A DNA stretch of 64,000 bases from Paenibacillus_E sp052115445 (GTDB lineage Bacteria > Bacillota > Bacilli > Paenibacillales > NBRC-103111). The stretch covers positions 62,001 through 126,000 of the forward strand of contig NZ_JBFRGR010000009.1 in the NCBI RefSeq assembly GCF_052115445.1. The letters are read 5' to 3'. How positions within the stretch are numbered: position 1 is the stretch's first letter; every line of letters begins with the position of its first letter. The position numbers were made by a program, and so were the translations under genes. A model generated the notes under the pieces. That model made no database searches, had not been told where the DNA came from, and saw nothing but the letters and a program-made list of their open reading frames with translations. Below, one piece after another: positions 19,233-27,933 of the stretch.

Positions 19233-21422
19233 ATGAAGCCATATTTTGATGAACAGGAAAGTATTTATTCGAAATTGTATGACCGTACAGATGAGATTCT
19301 TGAAACCGTTGCCAATGCTTACATTGGAAGGAATCCTGCGCTTCCTTTTGAGTTCCGGAGTTTTTCACGGGAAGGTTTTCTTAAGAAGAATAATGGAAGA
19401 TATAACATGAATTTAGAGGAGAAGCTGCCAGAAGCCAAACTGGGCCAGTATGCTTATGTCTTTGGTCTGCTCTGGAGCAACCATGACGGGTGGACGGACT
19501 TTGGAATGAGCTGCTATGGTCCTGCTACTGTTTATTTGAACCGAGAATTTCTGTATAGAGCCGATATTAATGAAGAAGTAAATCCCAAGATGAATAAAGG
19601 CATTCGTGCCAAATTGCAAAAGGGTTGGAATTCTGTATGCGTGAAGTTTGTGAAGACAGCAGCAGGTTTTGGCGGGATCTTTGGTACGCTGCATACAAAA
19701 TGGAATCCCATGGAGTTTATGTCTCCCTTTCAGGAAAGAAAAGGACAGGCAGGCTGGATCTATTCTGATGCCATGAATGCGGACTGTTTCAGCGAAGAGC
19801 ATATTCCGGAATACACAGGCCTGGAAGAGCAATCCGGCATGGTCTGGTACCCCGCTCTTTCCTGGGATGCAGAAAAAATGAAGTTGAATTCGTGCACGCG
19901 GATTTTCGGTAATACGCCCCACAAGGTGGCTTACCTCTGGTCGGAGCTTAGCCATTCCAGCGCTAGCTCAAAAGTGTGCAGCCTGATGGGGAGTTCCACC
20001 GGGAAGTTGAGGATGTGGATTGATGGCAATGAGGTGTTTTCAGGAGCGCTGAAGACATCGGATATGGCGGAATTCAAGCTGGATCCGGGGAAGCATGAGG
20101 TGCTGGTGGAATTGTGTTCCTCGGAACATGGATGGGAGTACGGCTTTAACTTTATCATGGATGGGGAAAACGTTGTGTTATCGATTCCCAGGGGTGTAAA
20201 GGGGAGCTCTGAACCATGGCTGTATCTGGGGCCTTTTGACAATCAGATGGAGGAACCCGCAGATAGCATTTGTTCCCTATACCGTTTGTTTGAGCAGGGG
20301 GATAGTCAATTCTTCTGGCAGCAGGATCGGCCGAATACATGGGTAAGACCTTACTTGGACAATGCGCTGTTCGCCAAGTGGAATTATCCCCTGGGGGTTA
20401 CGCTTTACGGGTTGCTGCAGACCGGTAGGTTCTTACAGAAGCAGGGAATCCGCGATTACACGGTGAACCATATTACTGAATGCACTCGGATCTATAAATA
20501 TGCGAGATGGGATGCGGAGCAGTATGGCTATCCCTCGGTAAACAATCAACTGGTGGAAATGGATATGCTGGACGACTGCGGTTCTTTCGGGTCCGCTGTG
20601 CTCGAAGCGTATAGTGACTCGCAAGATCCTCATACACCTTATTTGGTTGAACAAATCGCGAATCACATGGAATATAAACAGGAACGGCTTGGAGATGGAA
20701 CCTTCTACCGCATCTGCTTGAACAGTTTCCAGGAAAATACGCTATGGGCTGACGACCTGTATATGAGCACTCCGTTCTTAATCCGCTATTATCGGCTGAC
20801 GGGGAATGCCAAATATTTGGATGACGCGGCAAGGCAATTTAACCAGTTTAAGAAGTATCTGTTTATTCCTGAATTCAAGATCATGTCCCATGTGTACGAC
20901 TTTAAGCACAACAAGCCGACCAATGTCCCATGGGGCCGGGGTAACGGTTGGGTGTTCTTCTCCTTGTCGGAGTTGCTGGAGGTTATGCCGGAAAACCACG
21001 TGGAGCGGGAGGACTTGCTGACATTCTACAATGAGCTTGCCGAAGGGTATATGGCTTTGCAGGGAACCAGTGGGCTGTGGCATCAGGTGTTGACTGATTC
21101 GGATTCCTACGAGGAAACCTCCTGCACCAGTATGTTTGTTTACGGTTTATCCAGAGGAGTCCGCCATGGCTGGATTAGGGATGATAGGGTGTCAATAGCG
21201 GTAAATGCGGTGAACAGAGGCTGGGAAGCCCTGACGAAATATAGCATCGACCGGTTCGGGAATGTACACGGGGTATGCAGGGGTTCCCGGTATTCCTTCA
21301 CACCGGAATATTATAAGATTGAACTGAACGCGGTGACGAATGATACCCATGGTATAGGGATTGTGTTGCTGGCGGGCATCGAAACAGGTAAATTGTCGAA
21401 GTGGCTGAAACAAAAGAATTAA
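19233..21422 (+). CDS. GH105-type unsaturated uronyl hydrolase with extra N-terminal domain
   Basis: A 729-residue protein with no signal peptide, hence cytoplasmic. The C-terminal ~370 residues look like an (alpha/alpha)6-barrel GH105 (YteR/YesR) enzyme, with LWADDLYMSTPFL at residues 504-516 (the acidic residues of this motif are catalytic in the family) and WGRGNGW at 567-573. These enzymes remove 4,5-unsaturated uronic acid from the ends of lyase products, which fits a partner of the PL8-like lyase upstream. GH105 enzymes are usually ~370 residues. The extra ~350 N-terminal residues contain beta-rich, carbohydrate-binding-like segments (e.g. GKLRMWIDGNEVFSG) and may add specificity. The ATG follows AAGGGAG by eight bases. 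Family placement GH105 versus GH88 rests on motifs only. Confidence 0.78.
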   Translation: MKPYFDEQESIYSKLYDRTDEILETVANAYIGRNPALPFEFRSFSREGFLKKNNGRYNMNLEEKLPEAKLGQYAYVFGLLWSNHDGWTDFGMSCYGPATVYLNREFLYRADINEEVNPKMNKGIRAKLQKGWNSVCVKFVKTAAGFGGIFGTLHTKWNPMEFMSPFQERKGQAGWIYSDAMNADCFSEEHIPEYTGLEEQSGMVWYPALSWDAEKMKLNSCTRIFGNTPHKVAYLWSELSHSSASSKVCSLMGSSTGKLRMWIDGNEVFSGALKTSDMAEFKLDPGKHEVLVELCSSEHGWEYGFNFIMDGENVVLSIPRGVKGSSEPWLYLGPFDNQMEEPADSICSLYRLFEQGDSQFFWQQDRPNTWVRPYLDNALFAKWNYPLGVTLYGLLQTGRFLQKQGIRDYTVNHITECTRIYKYARWDAEQYGYPSVNNQLVEMDMLDDCGSFGSAVLEAYSDSQDPHTPYLVEQIANHMEYKQERLGDGTFYRICLNSFQENTLWADDLYMSTPFLIRYYRLTGNAKYLDDAARQFNQFKKYLFIPEFKIMSHVYDFKHNKPTNVPWGRGNGWVFFSLSELLEVMPENHVEREDLLTFYNELAEGYMALQGTSGLWHQVLTDSDSYEETSCTSMFVYGLSRGVRHGWIRDDRVSIAVNAVNRGWEALTKYSIDRFGNVHGVCRGSRYSFTPEYYKIELNAVTNDTHGIGIVLLAGIETGKLSKWLKQKN

Positions 21423-21468
21423 TTGTGGTAATGCTTCTCCTCCACCCGTTGGAAGGAGCGGCGGGAGC

Positions 21469-21900
21469 GGTGGGGCTAATACCCACATGGTTTTTGAACA
21501 TCTGGCATAAATAAGAGGTGTTCTGCAGCCCCACGGACCGGCCGATCTCTTCCACACTTTTGCCCCCTGTCCGCAGCAGGAGACAGGCTTGGCGCACACG
21601 GACTGCCGTCAGGTAGTCCGTGATGGTGCTGCCCACCGCCTGGCGGAAGGCGGTGGATATGTGGCTGGGCGTCAGGTGGACGGACTGGGCTTCCAGCCAG
21701 TCCATCACCTGCGGTCCCTGGGGTGGCGGCAGCCGGTGCAGCATGTCCTGAACACCTGCTGCTGCAGGGGCTCCTTCCACAGCCGAAGCAAAAATTGGCG
21801 CAGAGAGGGAACGCCGCCAAATGCTCCCACAACTCTCCCGGCTCAAAGTCCAGAAGGATCCGGATATACGAACAGCCCGGTTCTGTCCTACGGTCATCGC
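21469..21900 (-). pseudogene. Frameshifted, GC-rich AraC regulator remnant
   Basis: Three different minus-strand frames each carry a piece of one AraC protein. From the 5' side these are CSYIRILLDFEPGELWEHL (about 21820-21880), then LRQFLLRLWKEPLQQQVF (about 21755-21810), then the helix-turn-helix part (SVEEIGRSVGLQNTSYLCQM) reaching GISPT at about 21469, where similarity stops before the usual end. No single frame spans the gene, so it has at least two frameshifts and a truncated C-terminus. The strong G+C bias and CTG/CGG-rich codons differ from all neighbours and suggest foreign origin. It lies just past the stop of the GH105-type gene. Confidence 0.7.
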
Positions 21901-22023
21901 TATTGCTTATTCAATGCGTTATTTGATTATTCAGATGAAAGTTATCATGTTAATTATCAAGAAGAAAAGAATTACATAAAAAATATGTTTATAATCTAAA
22001 TGCTCCAGTAAAATTCTCAACGT

Positions 22024-22070
22024 TTTCCAAACAAAAAAGTCACGTCATTCGTGACTTTTTTGTTTGGAAA
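22024..22070. terminator. Bidirectional intrinsic terminator
   Basis: The arms 22024-22044 and 22050-22070 are perfect 21-base reverse complements with a TCATT loop. The A-run on one arm and the T-run on the other would let it act in both directions. It lies at the border between the AraC remnant and the insertion-sequence debris. Confidence 0.7.
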
Positions 22071-22090
22071 TCAATCGATCAGTGGGGAAT

Positions 22091-22131
22091 CGGACAATGT
22101 ACTTGTCAATAATCGGATAATGTTCTTGACA
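22091..22131. mobile_element. IS21-like end: two transposase-binding-type direct repeats
   Basis: CGGACAATGTACTTGTCA (22091-22108) and CGGATAATGTTCTTGACA (22114-22131) are imperfect 18-base direct repeats 23 bases apart. An inverted echo (GACAAGAACAT) starts at about 22143. Tandem repeats of this kind are typical of the ends of IS21-family elements. No istA/istB gene is present, so this is a remnant abutting the IS110 fragment. The family call is by resemblance only. Confidence 0.45.
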
Positions 22132-22165
22132 TCCGTGTCGGGTGACAAGAACATAGTCCCATTTA

Positions 22166-22683
22166 ATAGAGCCTTGAGATCTATCGGCAAGGGAAAAGAC
22201 TTGAGTGTTGCAATCGAACGCGGAATTGTCCAATCCTTAATTATTTTTCCATATTCAGGGAAGTTGGTATCTATCCAGCGAAACATTCGATTTTTTATGT
22301 GGGCAAGGTCCTTCGACCAGGACTCCCGATTCGTTCATGATTGTGCGTAAACGCTGATATATCACTTCATTTGGGGAGTAGAGAGAGTAAAAGCCGCGAC
22401 ATACGGCATCTATCAACAGAGCGTCTTTCACATCATTTTTGGACTTGGAATTATCTCGATTTTCCTTGTTTCGCTTCGTTGTTAGTGAGTTCACCAGCAC
22501 TAGTTCGATTTGCCTGGCAGTCAGCCAATCCGCTAAGCTAAACCAATAGTGACCTGTTGGTTCAAGTCCAATAAGCACGGAAGTGTAACCGTGACTTTCT
22601 TGGAGTTTCTGATACCTGTAGCAGTTTCGTAAAGCCGTCATCGGAATTTCTAAAAGAAGTGTATCGTCCAATCTCAATTCCAC
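22166..22683 (-). pseudogene. IS110-family transposase remnant
   Basis: The minus strand encodes the N-terminal DEDD-type domain of an IS110 transposase: IGLEPTGHYWFSLADWL, then VLVNSLTTKRNKENRDNSKSKNDVKDA. It shifts frame near 22270 into RWIDTNFPEYGKIIKDW and TLKSFPLPIDL, and then similarity ends at about 22170. The first ~40 residues and the whole C-terminal serine-containing domain are missing. The copy is dead: truncated at both ends and frameshifted. It abuts the TetR fragment on one side and the IS21-like repeats on the other. Confidence 0.72.
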
Positions 22684-22698
22684 GAAAATTTACCGCAC

Positions 22699-22983
22699 GT
22701 GCAACATTTCTCGCAGAATCCAGAAGCGGTTGCTGTAGAATTTTTCGAGCCGTGGGCGGCAGTGAATCGTGAACTTATGCTTCGAGCCGTCGAGCGCGGG
22801 GAGAGCACCGTCTATGCAGACATTGAATTGGCCTGCCAAGTCATTAATTCAATAGCTTCATATCGTGGACTGGTTCAACGCAAAACGTTCGACGTAAACT
22901 TTTATCGTATGATCATTGATGGCATTCTGCTTCCTGCCTTTAAAAAAACCGCAAGCATCTCCGGAATATTCTACTGCCACTGA
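22699..22983 (+). pseudogene. C-terminal fragment of a TetR-family regulator
   Basis: A 94-codon open frame holds the ligand-binding C-terminal half of a TetR/AcrR repressor (AVNRELMLRAVERGE, DIELACQVINSIASYRGLVQ, FYRMIIDGILLPAF). The N-terminal helix-turn-helix is missing and the IS110 remnant begins directly upstream, so insertion and deletion probably removed it. The apparent GTG start has no ribosome binding site. The last residues of the frame also differ from the family and may be past the original end. Confidence 0.65.
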
Positions 22984-23071
22984 ATTCATTCGGAAAGTAG
23001 AGGAGGATTTATCTAGATAAAGGTGTTTCTAGATGACCGACCAATCGTCGAGTTGAACTGAATACTCAAAG

Positions 23072-23109
23072 AAAAACGAGCCTTAGAAGCGATTCTAAGG
23101 CTCGTTTTT
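23072..23109. terminator. Bidirectional intrinsic terminator
   Basis: The arms 23072-23088 and 23093-23109 form a perfect 17-bp stem closed by a GCGA tetraloop. Each strand ends in a run of five T. It lies between the TetR fragment (plus strand) and the SDR fragment (minus strand). Confidence 0.85.
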
Positions 23110-23113
23110 AATA

Positions 23114-23490
23114 TCAATTCTGATTTTTCGCCCATTCCTCCACATCAGCACCAGCTGGTAGGTCGTGAACTTCTTTTGAAGGATCAGTGACTGAATGCCA
23201 TACTACATTTGCAACATCTATTGCATGTTTATAGGATGCCTTTGAATGTTGGAATGATTGGAAATACTCTTGAAGCGCTAAGATATAAGCCTCGGGTGCT
23301 TTTTCCTTTAAGGCCTGTGCATTTTTTTCGAATGACGTTTCAGGCGAAGCCCCGGGTCTTACGATTCGAATACGAATGTTAAAGGGCTCAACTTCAAGTG
23401 CCAATGATTTTGAAAATGCATTTACGGCAGCTTTACTGGCGGAATAGACTGAAAGAAATTTAACAGGTTCGTAAGTCACTGAAGAAGAGA
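23114..23490 (-). pseudogene. C-terminal fragment of a short-chain dehydrogenase
   Basis: About 125 codons on the minus strand encode the second half of an SDR enzyme, with the catalytic YSASK motif and the following SLALEVEPFNIRIRIVRPG. The Rossmann dinucleotide-binding half (about 120-140 residues with GxxxGxG) is absent. Upstream of ISSSVTYEP the frame meets a stop and then the next minus-strand gene. It cannot bind NAD(P) and is presumed non-functional. With the neighbouring TetR piece it may be left from a former TetR-SDR gene pair. Confidence 0.72.
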
Positions 23491-23508
23491 TGGTTTAAAG
23501 GAGATTTG

Positions 23509-24429
23509 CTACCTGTTCCATTTCGCATACCTGAAATTCTTTTTGTTGGTGCCATCATATAGTTTATCCAAAATATAGATTTGCAACCATGTTCCCAAAA
23601 TCCATGTAGTAGAAAAAACACCAAACCCCCACCAATACTTAAAGACGTTAAAATTAAGTATATATAAAAGATAATGTTGCAAGAAGAGAAAACCTGATAC
23701 AATAATATACCACCACCACTTAGGCTTTAAAAAATATATGGTCATTGCAATACTTCCCTGTATAAATGTTAAACCGGCATACATAGAAGCTGCATTGGCG
23801 GAAGGGGTCGAAAACAAATTGGCTGTTAACGTCTGAACTCCAAACAAATACATGAACCAGCCAGGTGATGTGAACCAATTTAAACCCAATAATCCAAACA
23901 AAATATAAATAAAATTCAAAACTCGGCCGTTTCCTTTTAGGCTTTTCATATATATTAATTTTGTTACACCAAAAAGAATTATAAGACCAACAAATGTCAT
24001 CCATGTCCGGTACCAATTATGACTATAAATACCTAAATATAAAAATAACTCTTCTACAAGGCAGTATAGAATGATACTAATTACATACCAATAAAATTTT
24101 AGATTACGAGCTGCTAGCAAGATAGCTGTTGCTGATACAGACACCTGTGAAAAATAATTACCAATAATCGATTCATTGTGCCAATAATATTCAGCATGAG
24201 GAAGCTTAAAATGTTGCCATGATTCTGGTAAAATCTTGGGGTAGTATGAATAAGACTTAAAATCAGCCATGATAATAATTTCACACATAACAGTTACTCC
24301 CACAATACTAATAAACAAACCCAAAATAAGCTTTTTTCTTTTGTTGTTAATTATCCCAAAAGTTAGTTCTATAATAGAGGCAACTCCTAAAATTATATAC
24401 CAAATTGTATTGGTCCAGAAATATTTCAT
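23509..24429 (-). CDS. Integral membrane protein of unknown function
   Basis: A 306-residue, strongly hydrophobic protein with about eight to nine predicted membrane helices and no recognised catalytic motif. It is rich in Trp and Tyr. The ATG at 24429 is chosen because AAGGAGC sits just upstream; the in-frame start at 24513 has no such site. Its base composition is much more A+T-rich than the glycosidase genes, and it lies intact inside a zone of broken genes, so it may be a recent acquisition. I do not recognise the family and give no function. Confidence 0.7.
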   Translation of the reverse strand: MKYFWTNTIWYIILGVASIIELTFGIINNKRKKLILGLFISIVGVTVMCEIIIMADFKSYSYYPKILPESWQHFKLPHAEYYWHNESIIGNYFSQVSVSATAILLAARNLKFYWYVISIILYCLVEELFLYLGIYSHNWYRTWMTFVGLIILFGVTKLIYMKSLKGNGRVLNFIYILFGLLGLNWFTSPGWFMYLFGVQTLTANLFSTPSANAASMYAGLTFIQGSIAMTIYFLKPKWWWYIIVSGFLFLQHYLLYILNFNVFKYWWGFGVFSTTWILGTWLQIYILDKLYDGTNKKNFRYAKWNR

Positions 24430-24666
24430 TCTATGCTCCTTCTTTTTTGATTTCAATATCAACTTAATAGTATAGTATTCAACCAAAAAATACATTTCAT
24501 ACTGAAATGACATTTGTCATAATCCTGAGCCCCTGATAAGCAAGGATTTTCAGGCACAAAAAAGGGACTTCACCCCAATTTTGAACTGTGACCCGTTTGA
24601 TAAACACTTTGAAGAAAGTGACCCTCTTACGGGTCATTTGTGTTTTAATCAAGTTTTATGGGCACC

Positions 24667-24838
24667 ACCGGATGAGCCCACAGGTGGGCTTGACTCGAAG
24701 ACGGGTGTGGAGATTATGGATATATTCAGGCGGCTGAATGAGCAGGGGCGGACAATTATTGTGATTACACATGATCGGCAGGTTGCGCAGCAAGCGAAGC
24801 GGGTTGTGAGGTTTCGGGATGGACGGTTGGTTTATTGA
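24667..24838 (+). pseudogene. C-terminal fragment of an ABC transporter ATPase (MacB/LolD-like)
   Basis: The frame encodes the Walker B and D-loop part (DEPTGGLDSKTGVEIMDIF), the H-loop (IIVITHDRQVA) and the C-terminus (VVRFRDGRLVY). Walker A and the signature motif are missing. The 27 residues in front are unrelated and come from a short sequence with an inverted repeat (TGACCC at 24619 and GGGTCA at 24631), possibly an insertion-sequence end. The last 36 bases of homology recur at 29470-29505. Confidence 0.72.
24794..24829 (+). repeat. 36-bp repeat, copy 1 (ABC-ATPase tail)
   Basis: These 36 bases are repeated at 29470-29505 in the same orientation with one mismatch (A at 24823, G at 29499). 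Here they form the coding end of the ABC-ATPase remnant. Confidence 0.85.
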
Positions 24839-25147
24839 AACAAACAATATGTAACAAAGATCTGCCTTACGATAAAATCGTAGGGCTTTTGAACTTTTAA
24901 AATTCAAGATAAACCCATAAGTTTGCCGTTTTGGAACGTTATGCAGCTGTTGCTGAGCCTGAAAGCTGAATGAGTCTCGCCAGTTTCCTAGTTGGTGGTA
25001 TTTTTAGTGAAAGGAGTAAGTCTGAAAAGTATATAATTTAGCACGAATTTTTTTATGGGCATGGCACTCAGAATAGGATAATCTAGAAAGAGGCACTGAC
25101 GAAGCGGTCAGTGTCTCTTCTTACTATTTCTTGAAGGAGTTGACACC
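24839..25147. other. Intergenic region with a hairpin before the broken kinase
   Basis: About 309 bases without a gene. A 12-bp hairpin with one G-T pair lies at 25089-25100/25107-25118, followed by a T-rich stretch and then the ribosome binding site of the kinase fragment. TATAAT at about 25034 is a possible -10 box without a convincing -35. Confidence 0.4.
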
Positions 25148-26467
25148 TTGTTTACCGACCGATTTCGCCGTATATCCTTCAAGGATATGAAGATCAAACA
25201 TAAGCTGATGGGCGTCATGATGTTGTTGATTATAATTTTTTGTATAGTCGTCATTGCTTGTCTGCAATTCATTTTTCATGCTTATGATGAAATGCTATAT
25301 GGGCAATCTGCTCAAACCATCAATAATTCGATTGGTGATATCGAGAATGAAATTAGCAATATTGAAAAGCTGTCACTGACAATCGCTGCTGATACGCGGA
25401 TTCAAGAACAACTTTCCAAAGTAAAGGAAATGACCAATGAATATGACAGGGCGCTAGCATTAACAGAATTCAAGAATAAAATATTTGTCTATATGTTGAC
25501 TGAAAAGCATATTTCATCCATCCAATTTATGAATGATTCGGGGTATAGTTTGCTGGTTGGTCAGAGTGCACAGATGCCAGATGAAAGTAAGAAAGAAGAA
25601 GTTTTCATTAAAGCGAGGCATGCCAAGGGAGGCAATGTGTGGGTTGAACCCGATGCCACGCATCCATACTTACTAGCTGCTAGAGAGATACGTTCGACAG
25701 GAGCAGATTTATTGGAGCCGCTAGGTACACTTTTATTTCAAGTGAATTTAGACTCTGTTGTGCAGCAGCATCAAACTGTCACCAAAGAAAGCGGATTGCT
25801 ATACATCTGGAAAGACAATCAGCCCATTTATACGCATGATAAGGGTTTTGAGCCTCCAGCCGATATTCGCGAGACCAAACAAGGCTTTACCATACAGAAG
25901 ATAGATGGGATGAGCTCTTTCATCGCTTATACGACTTCTCGAGAAACGGGATGGACCTATTACAGTGTCTTATCCTATAACAATATATTTAAGAAGAAAA
26001 ATGATTTGCGCTTTGCTCTTCTTGTAGTCGTAATACTCTTATTCATAACTGTCATTGCGATTAGTTACCGATTTGCAAGAGGGATCACGAAACCAATTGA
26101 ACTCTTAACGCAGCAAATGAGGTATGCCGAGAAAGGTGATTTCGGATTGATTGTTACCAATTCCCGGGAATTCGACCGATCCGATGAAGTCGGCTATTTG
26201 CAGAAAAGGTTTTTCATTATGATTCAGAGAATTGACGCGCTGATCGAAGAGAATTATACCCGGCAACTGATGTTGAAGGATACGGAATATAGGGCATTAC
26301 AAGCGCAAATTAACCCTCATTTCTTGTACAACACGCTGACCTCAATCAATTGGATGGCAAGGGTAAGCGGGCAAGCAGCTATATCCAGTATGGTAGAAGC
26401 TCTGAGCAGACTGCTACGGAACGCTATCAGCAATAATGTACAAGACATTACCATTGGTGAGGAAATG
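25148..26467 (+). pseudogene. YesM-like sensor histidine kinase, truncated by rearrangement
   Basis: The first ~440 codons encode a normal YesM-type kinase: membrane helix at ~20-42, extracytoplasmic sensor, second helix at ~288-308, HAMP linker, and the His_kinase box QINPHFLYNT with the phospho-accepting histidine at residue 391. Similarity stops at ITIGEEM (about 26465). The frame then reads 41 foreign residues that are antisense to a response-regulator start. The whole ATP-binding (HATPase) domain is missing, so it cannot autophosphorylate. The adjoining inverted segment holds the last residues of a kinase of this type. Confidence 0.8.
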
Positions 26468-26670
26468 GCTTCGAACCCATTCTTGGCAGCTCCGATCAAA
26501 TGTAAGCCATGCTCTTTCCAATTAATTAGAGCAGCAATACTGTCTCTGGATAACTTCTCGTCGTCAACCAATAAAACCTTATACAACTGACTCACTCTCC
26601 TTCGGAAGTTTAATCGTAACCTGAGTACCATTCCCCGCTTTACTATTGAAATAAAGTCCAGCCGATTCCC
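26468..26670 (-). pseudogene. Inverted scrap: kinase C-terminus plus response-regulator N-terminus
   Basis: On the minus strand, 26670 to about 26583 encodes the end of a YesM-type kinase (GESAGLYFNSKAGNGTQVTI... then stop). A TTG at about 26590, overlapping that end, then starts a YesN-type receiver (YKVLLVDDEKLSRDSIAAL, then INWKEHGLHLIGAAKNGFEA), which is cut at 26468. In the original operon this piece would have stood in the plus orientation between the kinase and the regulator. Here it is inverted and its neighbours are lost. Confidence 0.75.
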
Positions 26671-26675
26671 CGAGC

Positions 26676-27575
26676 GGGCACTTGAATCATATTGTGCGCA
26701 AAGCTATCGGCATGGGTATGAAGCCCGAGCAGGCCATTTATGCCAGCACACTCTCTCCAGCCAAGCGGATGCGGATGTATGACCGCGGGGTAATCGCCCC
26801 TGGCAAGATAGGCGATTTCCTGCTGCTTTCCAATCTAGAACAGCTAACGATTGAGAAGGTTTTCAAGGCGGGACGCGAAGTTTACGATGTGGACAAAGCT
26901 TATATACCAATCATCAAGCCTCCGGCTTTCCCTGCGCATTATTATCAGAGCGTGCAGATGGCGCCTTTAAAGGAAGCGGATTTTGTTGTCAGTATAGAAG
27001 CAGCTGACGCTGTTTATACGTGCCGCAGGATGATGGTGAAGGATGGTTCTACATTCACAGAAGAACAACAAGCTCAGGTTGAAGTTCGGCAAGGGAAGCT
27101 GCTATGGCAGGAAAGCGGCAGCGCACTCATTGCTACGTTCGAACGCTACGGGAAGAATGGCAATCGCGCCTACGGATTGATTGGCGGCGATACGATCAAG
27201 CGGGGAGCCATCGCGACGACGTACTCCCACGACAATCATAACTTGCTCGTTGTCGGGCACAATCCCGGCGATATGCAGCTTGCCGCTAACGAAGTGATTA
27301 ACAATCAAGGTGGTTTCAGCGTTGTGGAAGACGGCAAAGTGATCGCGAACCTCAGGCTGCCAGTTGGCGGCATCTTAACGGAAGAGCCGCTGGAGCAGGT
27401 AGCCATGGAAGTTGAACAGCTCCGTAAAGCTATGGAATCGCTGGGCTATCAGCATTATAATCCCATCATGTCCATCAGTACGCACTCTCTACCGGTAAGT
27501 CCGGCTTTGAAAATTACGGACTTCGGTTTAATCGATGTGAATCAGGGCAAGGTAGTCCCACTTATTATTCAATAG
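26676..27575 (+). pseudogene. C-terminal half of adenine deaminase
   Basis: An open frame of ~298 codons matches the C-terminal half of AdeC-type adenine deaminase (about 590 residues). It carries HLNHIVRKAIGMGMKPEQA, the amidohydrolase segment RMRMYDRGVIAPGKIGDFLLL, and the C-terminal domain with TTYSHDNHNLLVVGHNPGDM. The N-terminal half with the HxH metal-binding motif is gone; the frame enters directly from the rearranged kinase scrap at about 26670. Without those ligands it should not be active. A TTG at 26682 gives an apparent start with no ribosome binding site. The terminator at 27606 is probably the original one. Confidence 0.78.
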
Positions 27576-27605
27576 AGCAAATGATCAAGAAAAATAAAAA
27601 TCGGT

Positions 27606-27641
27606 AGTGAATGTTCACTTTTGTGAACATTCACTTTTTTT
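27606..27641 (+). terminator. Rho-independent terminator after the deaminase fragment
   Basis: A perfect 13-bp stem (27606-27618 with 27623-27635) has a TTTT loop and is followed by a run of T to 27641. Confidence 0.9.
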
Positions 27642-27767
27642 AATTTCTACGTGGCTATTTAATTAGTATAGCTTGATACAGTTATCTTCATTTCCCTAAG
27701 AGTGTTTAGATAATCGGCAGTTTTTGATGGTTTGTTGAGTAATCCACACATCGTGAGGAGTTGATTA

Positions 27768-27795
27768 TTGCAAGTATTTCGTTTCCGTTTAGAAT
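27768..27795 (+). promoter_or_regulatory. Candidate sigma-A promoter for the MFS gene
   Basis: TTGCAA (27768-27773), a 16-base spacer and TAGAAT (27790-27795) lie about 140 bases upstream of the MFS start. Nothing else recognisable was found in 27642-27933. Confidence 0.4.
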
Positions 27796-27933
27796 AATAA
27801 ACGTGAGTTGATTAAACAATCAAATTGAAGCAGGGAATAAGCATATTTTCGATCGATCAGTTAATGCTGGAAGGTAGTGGCTTTCTACACGGGTTCCTTT
27901 GAGGGCAATTTTTAAAAGAGAGGTTCTGTTATT

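Noticed and set aside
21298..21599. Minus-strand frame running from the AraC remnant into the GH105-type gene
   Set aside because: Similarity to AraC ends at about 21469; the rest is antisense to the well-supported GH105-type coding sequence.
26466..26590. C-terminal 41 residues of the kinase frame (to 26590) as a natural end
   Set aside because: They are antisense to a canonical response-regulator N-terminus, and the kinase lacks its ATP-binding domain, so the extension is a rearrangement artefact of reading frame.
27820..27930. Possible structured leader (riboswitch-like) before the MFS gene
   Set aside because: Some G-rich segments and an in-line start region are present, but no known riboswitch core could be recognised and no terminator-antiterminator pair was found.
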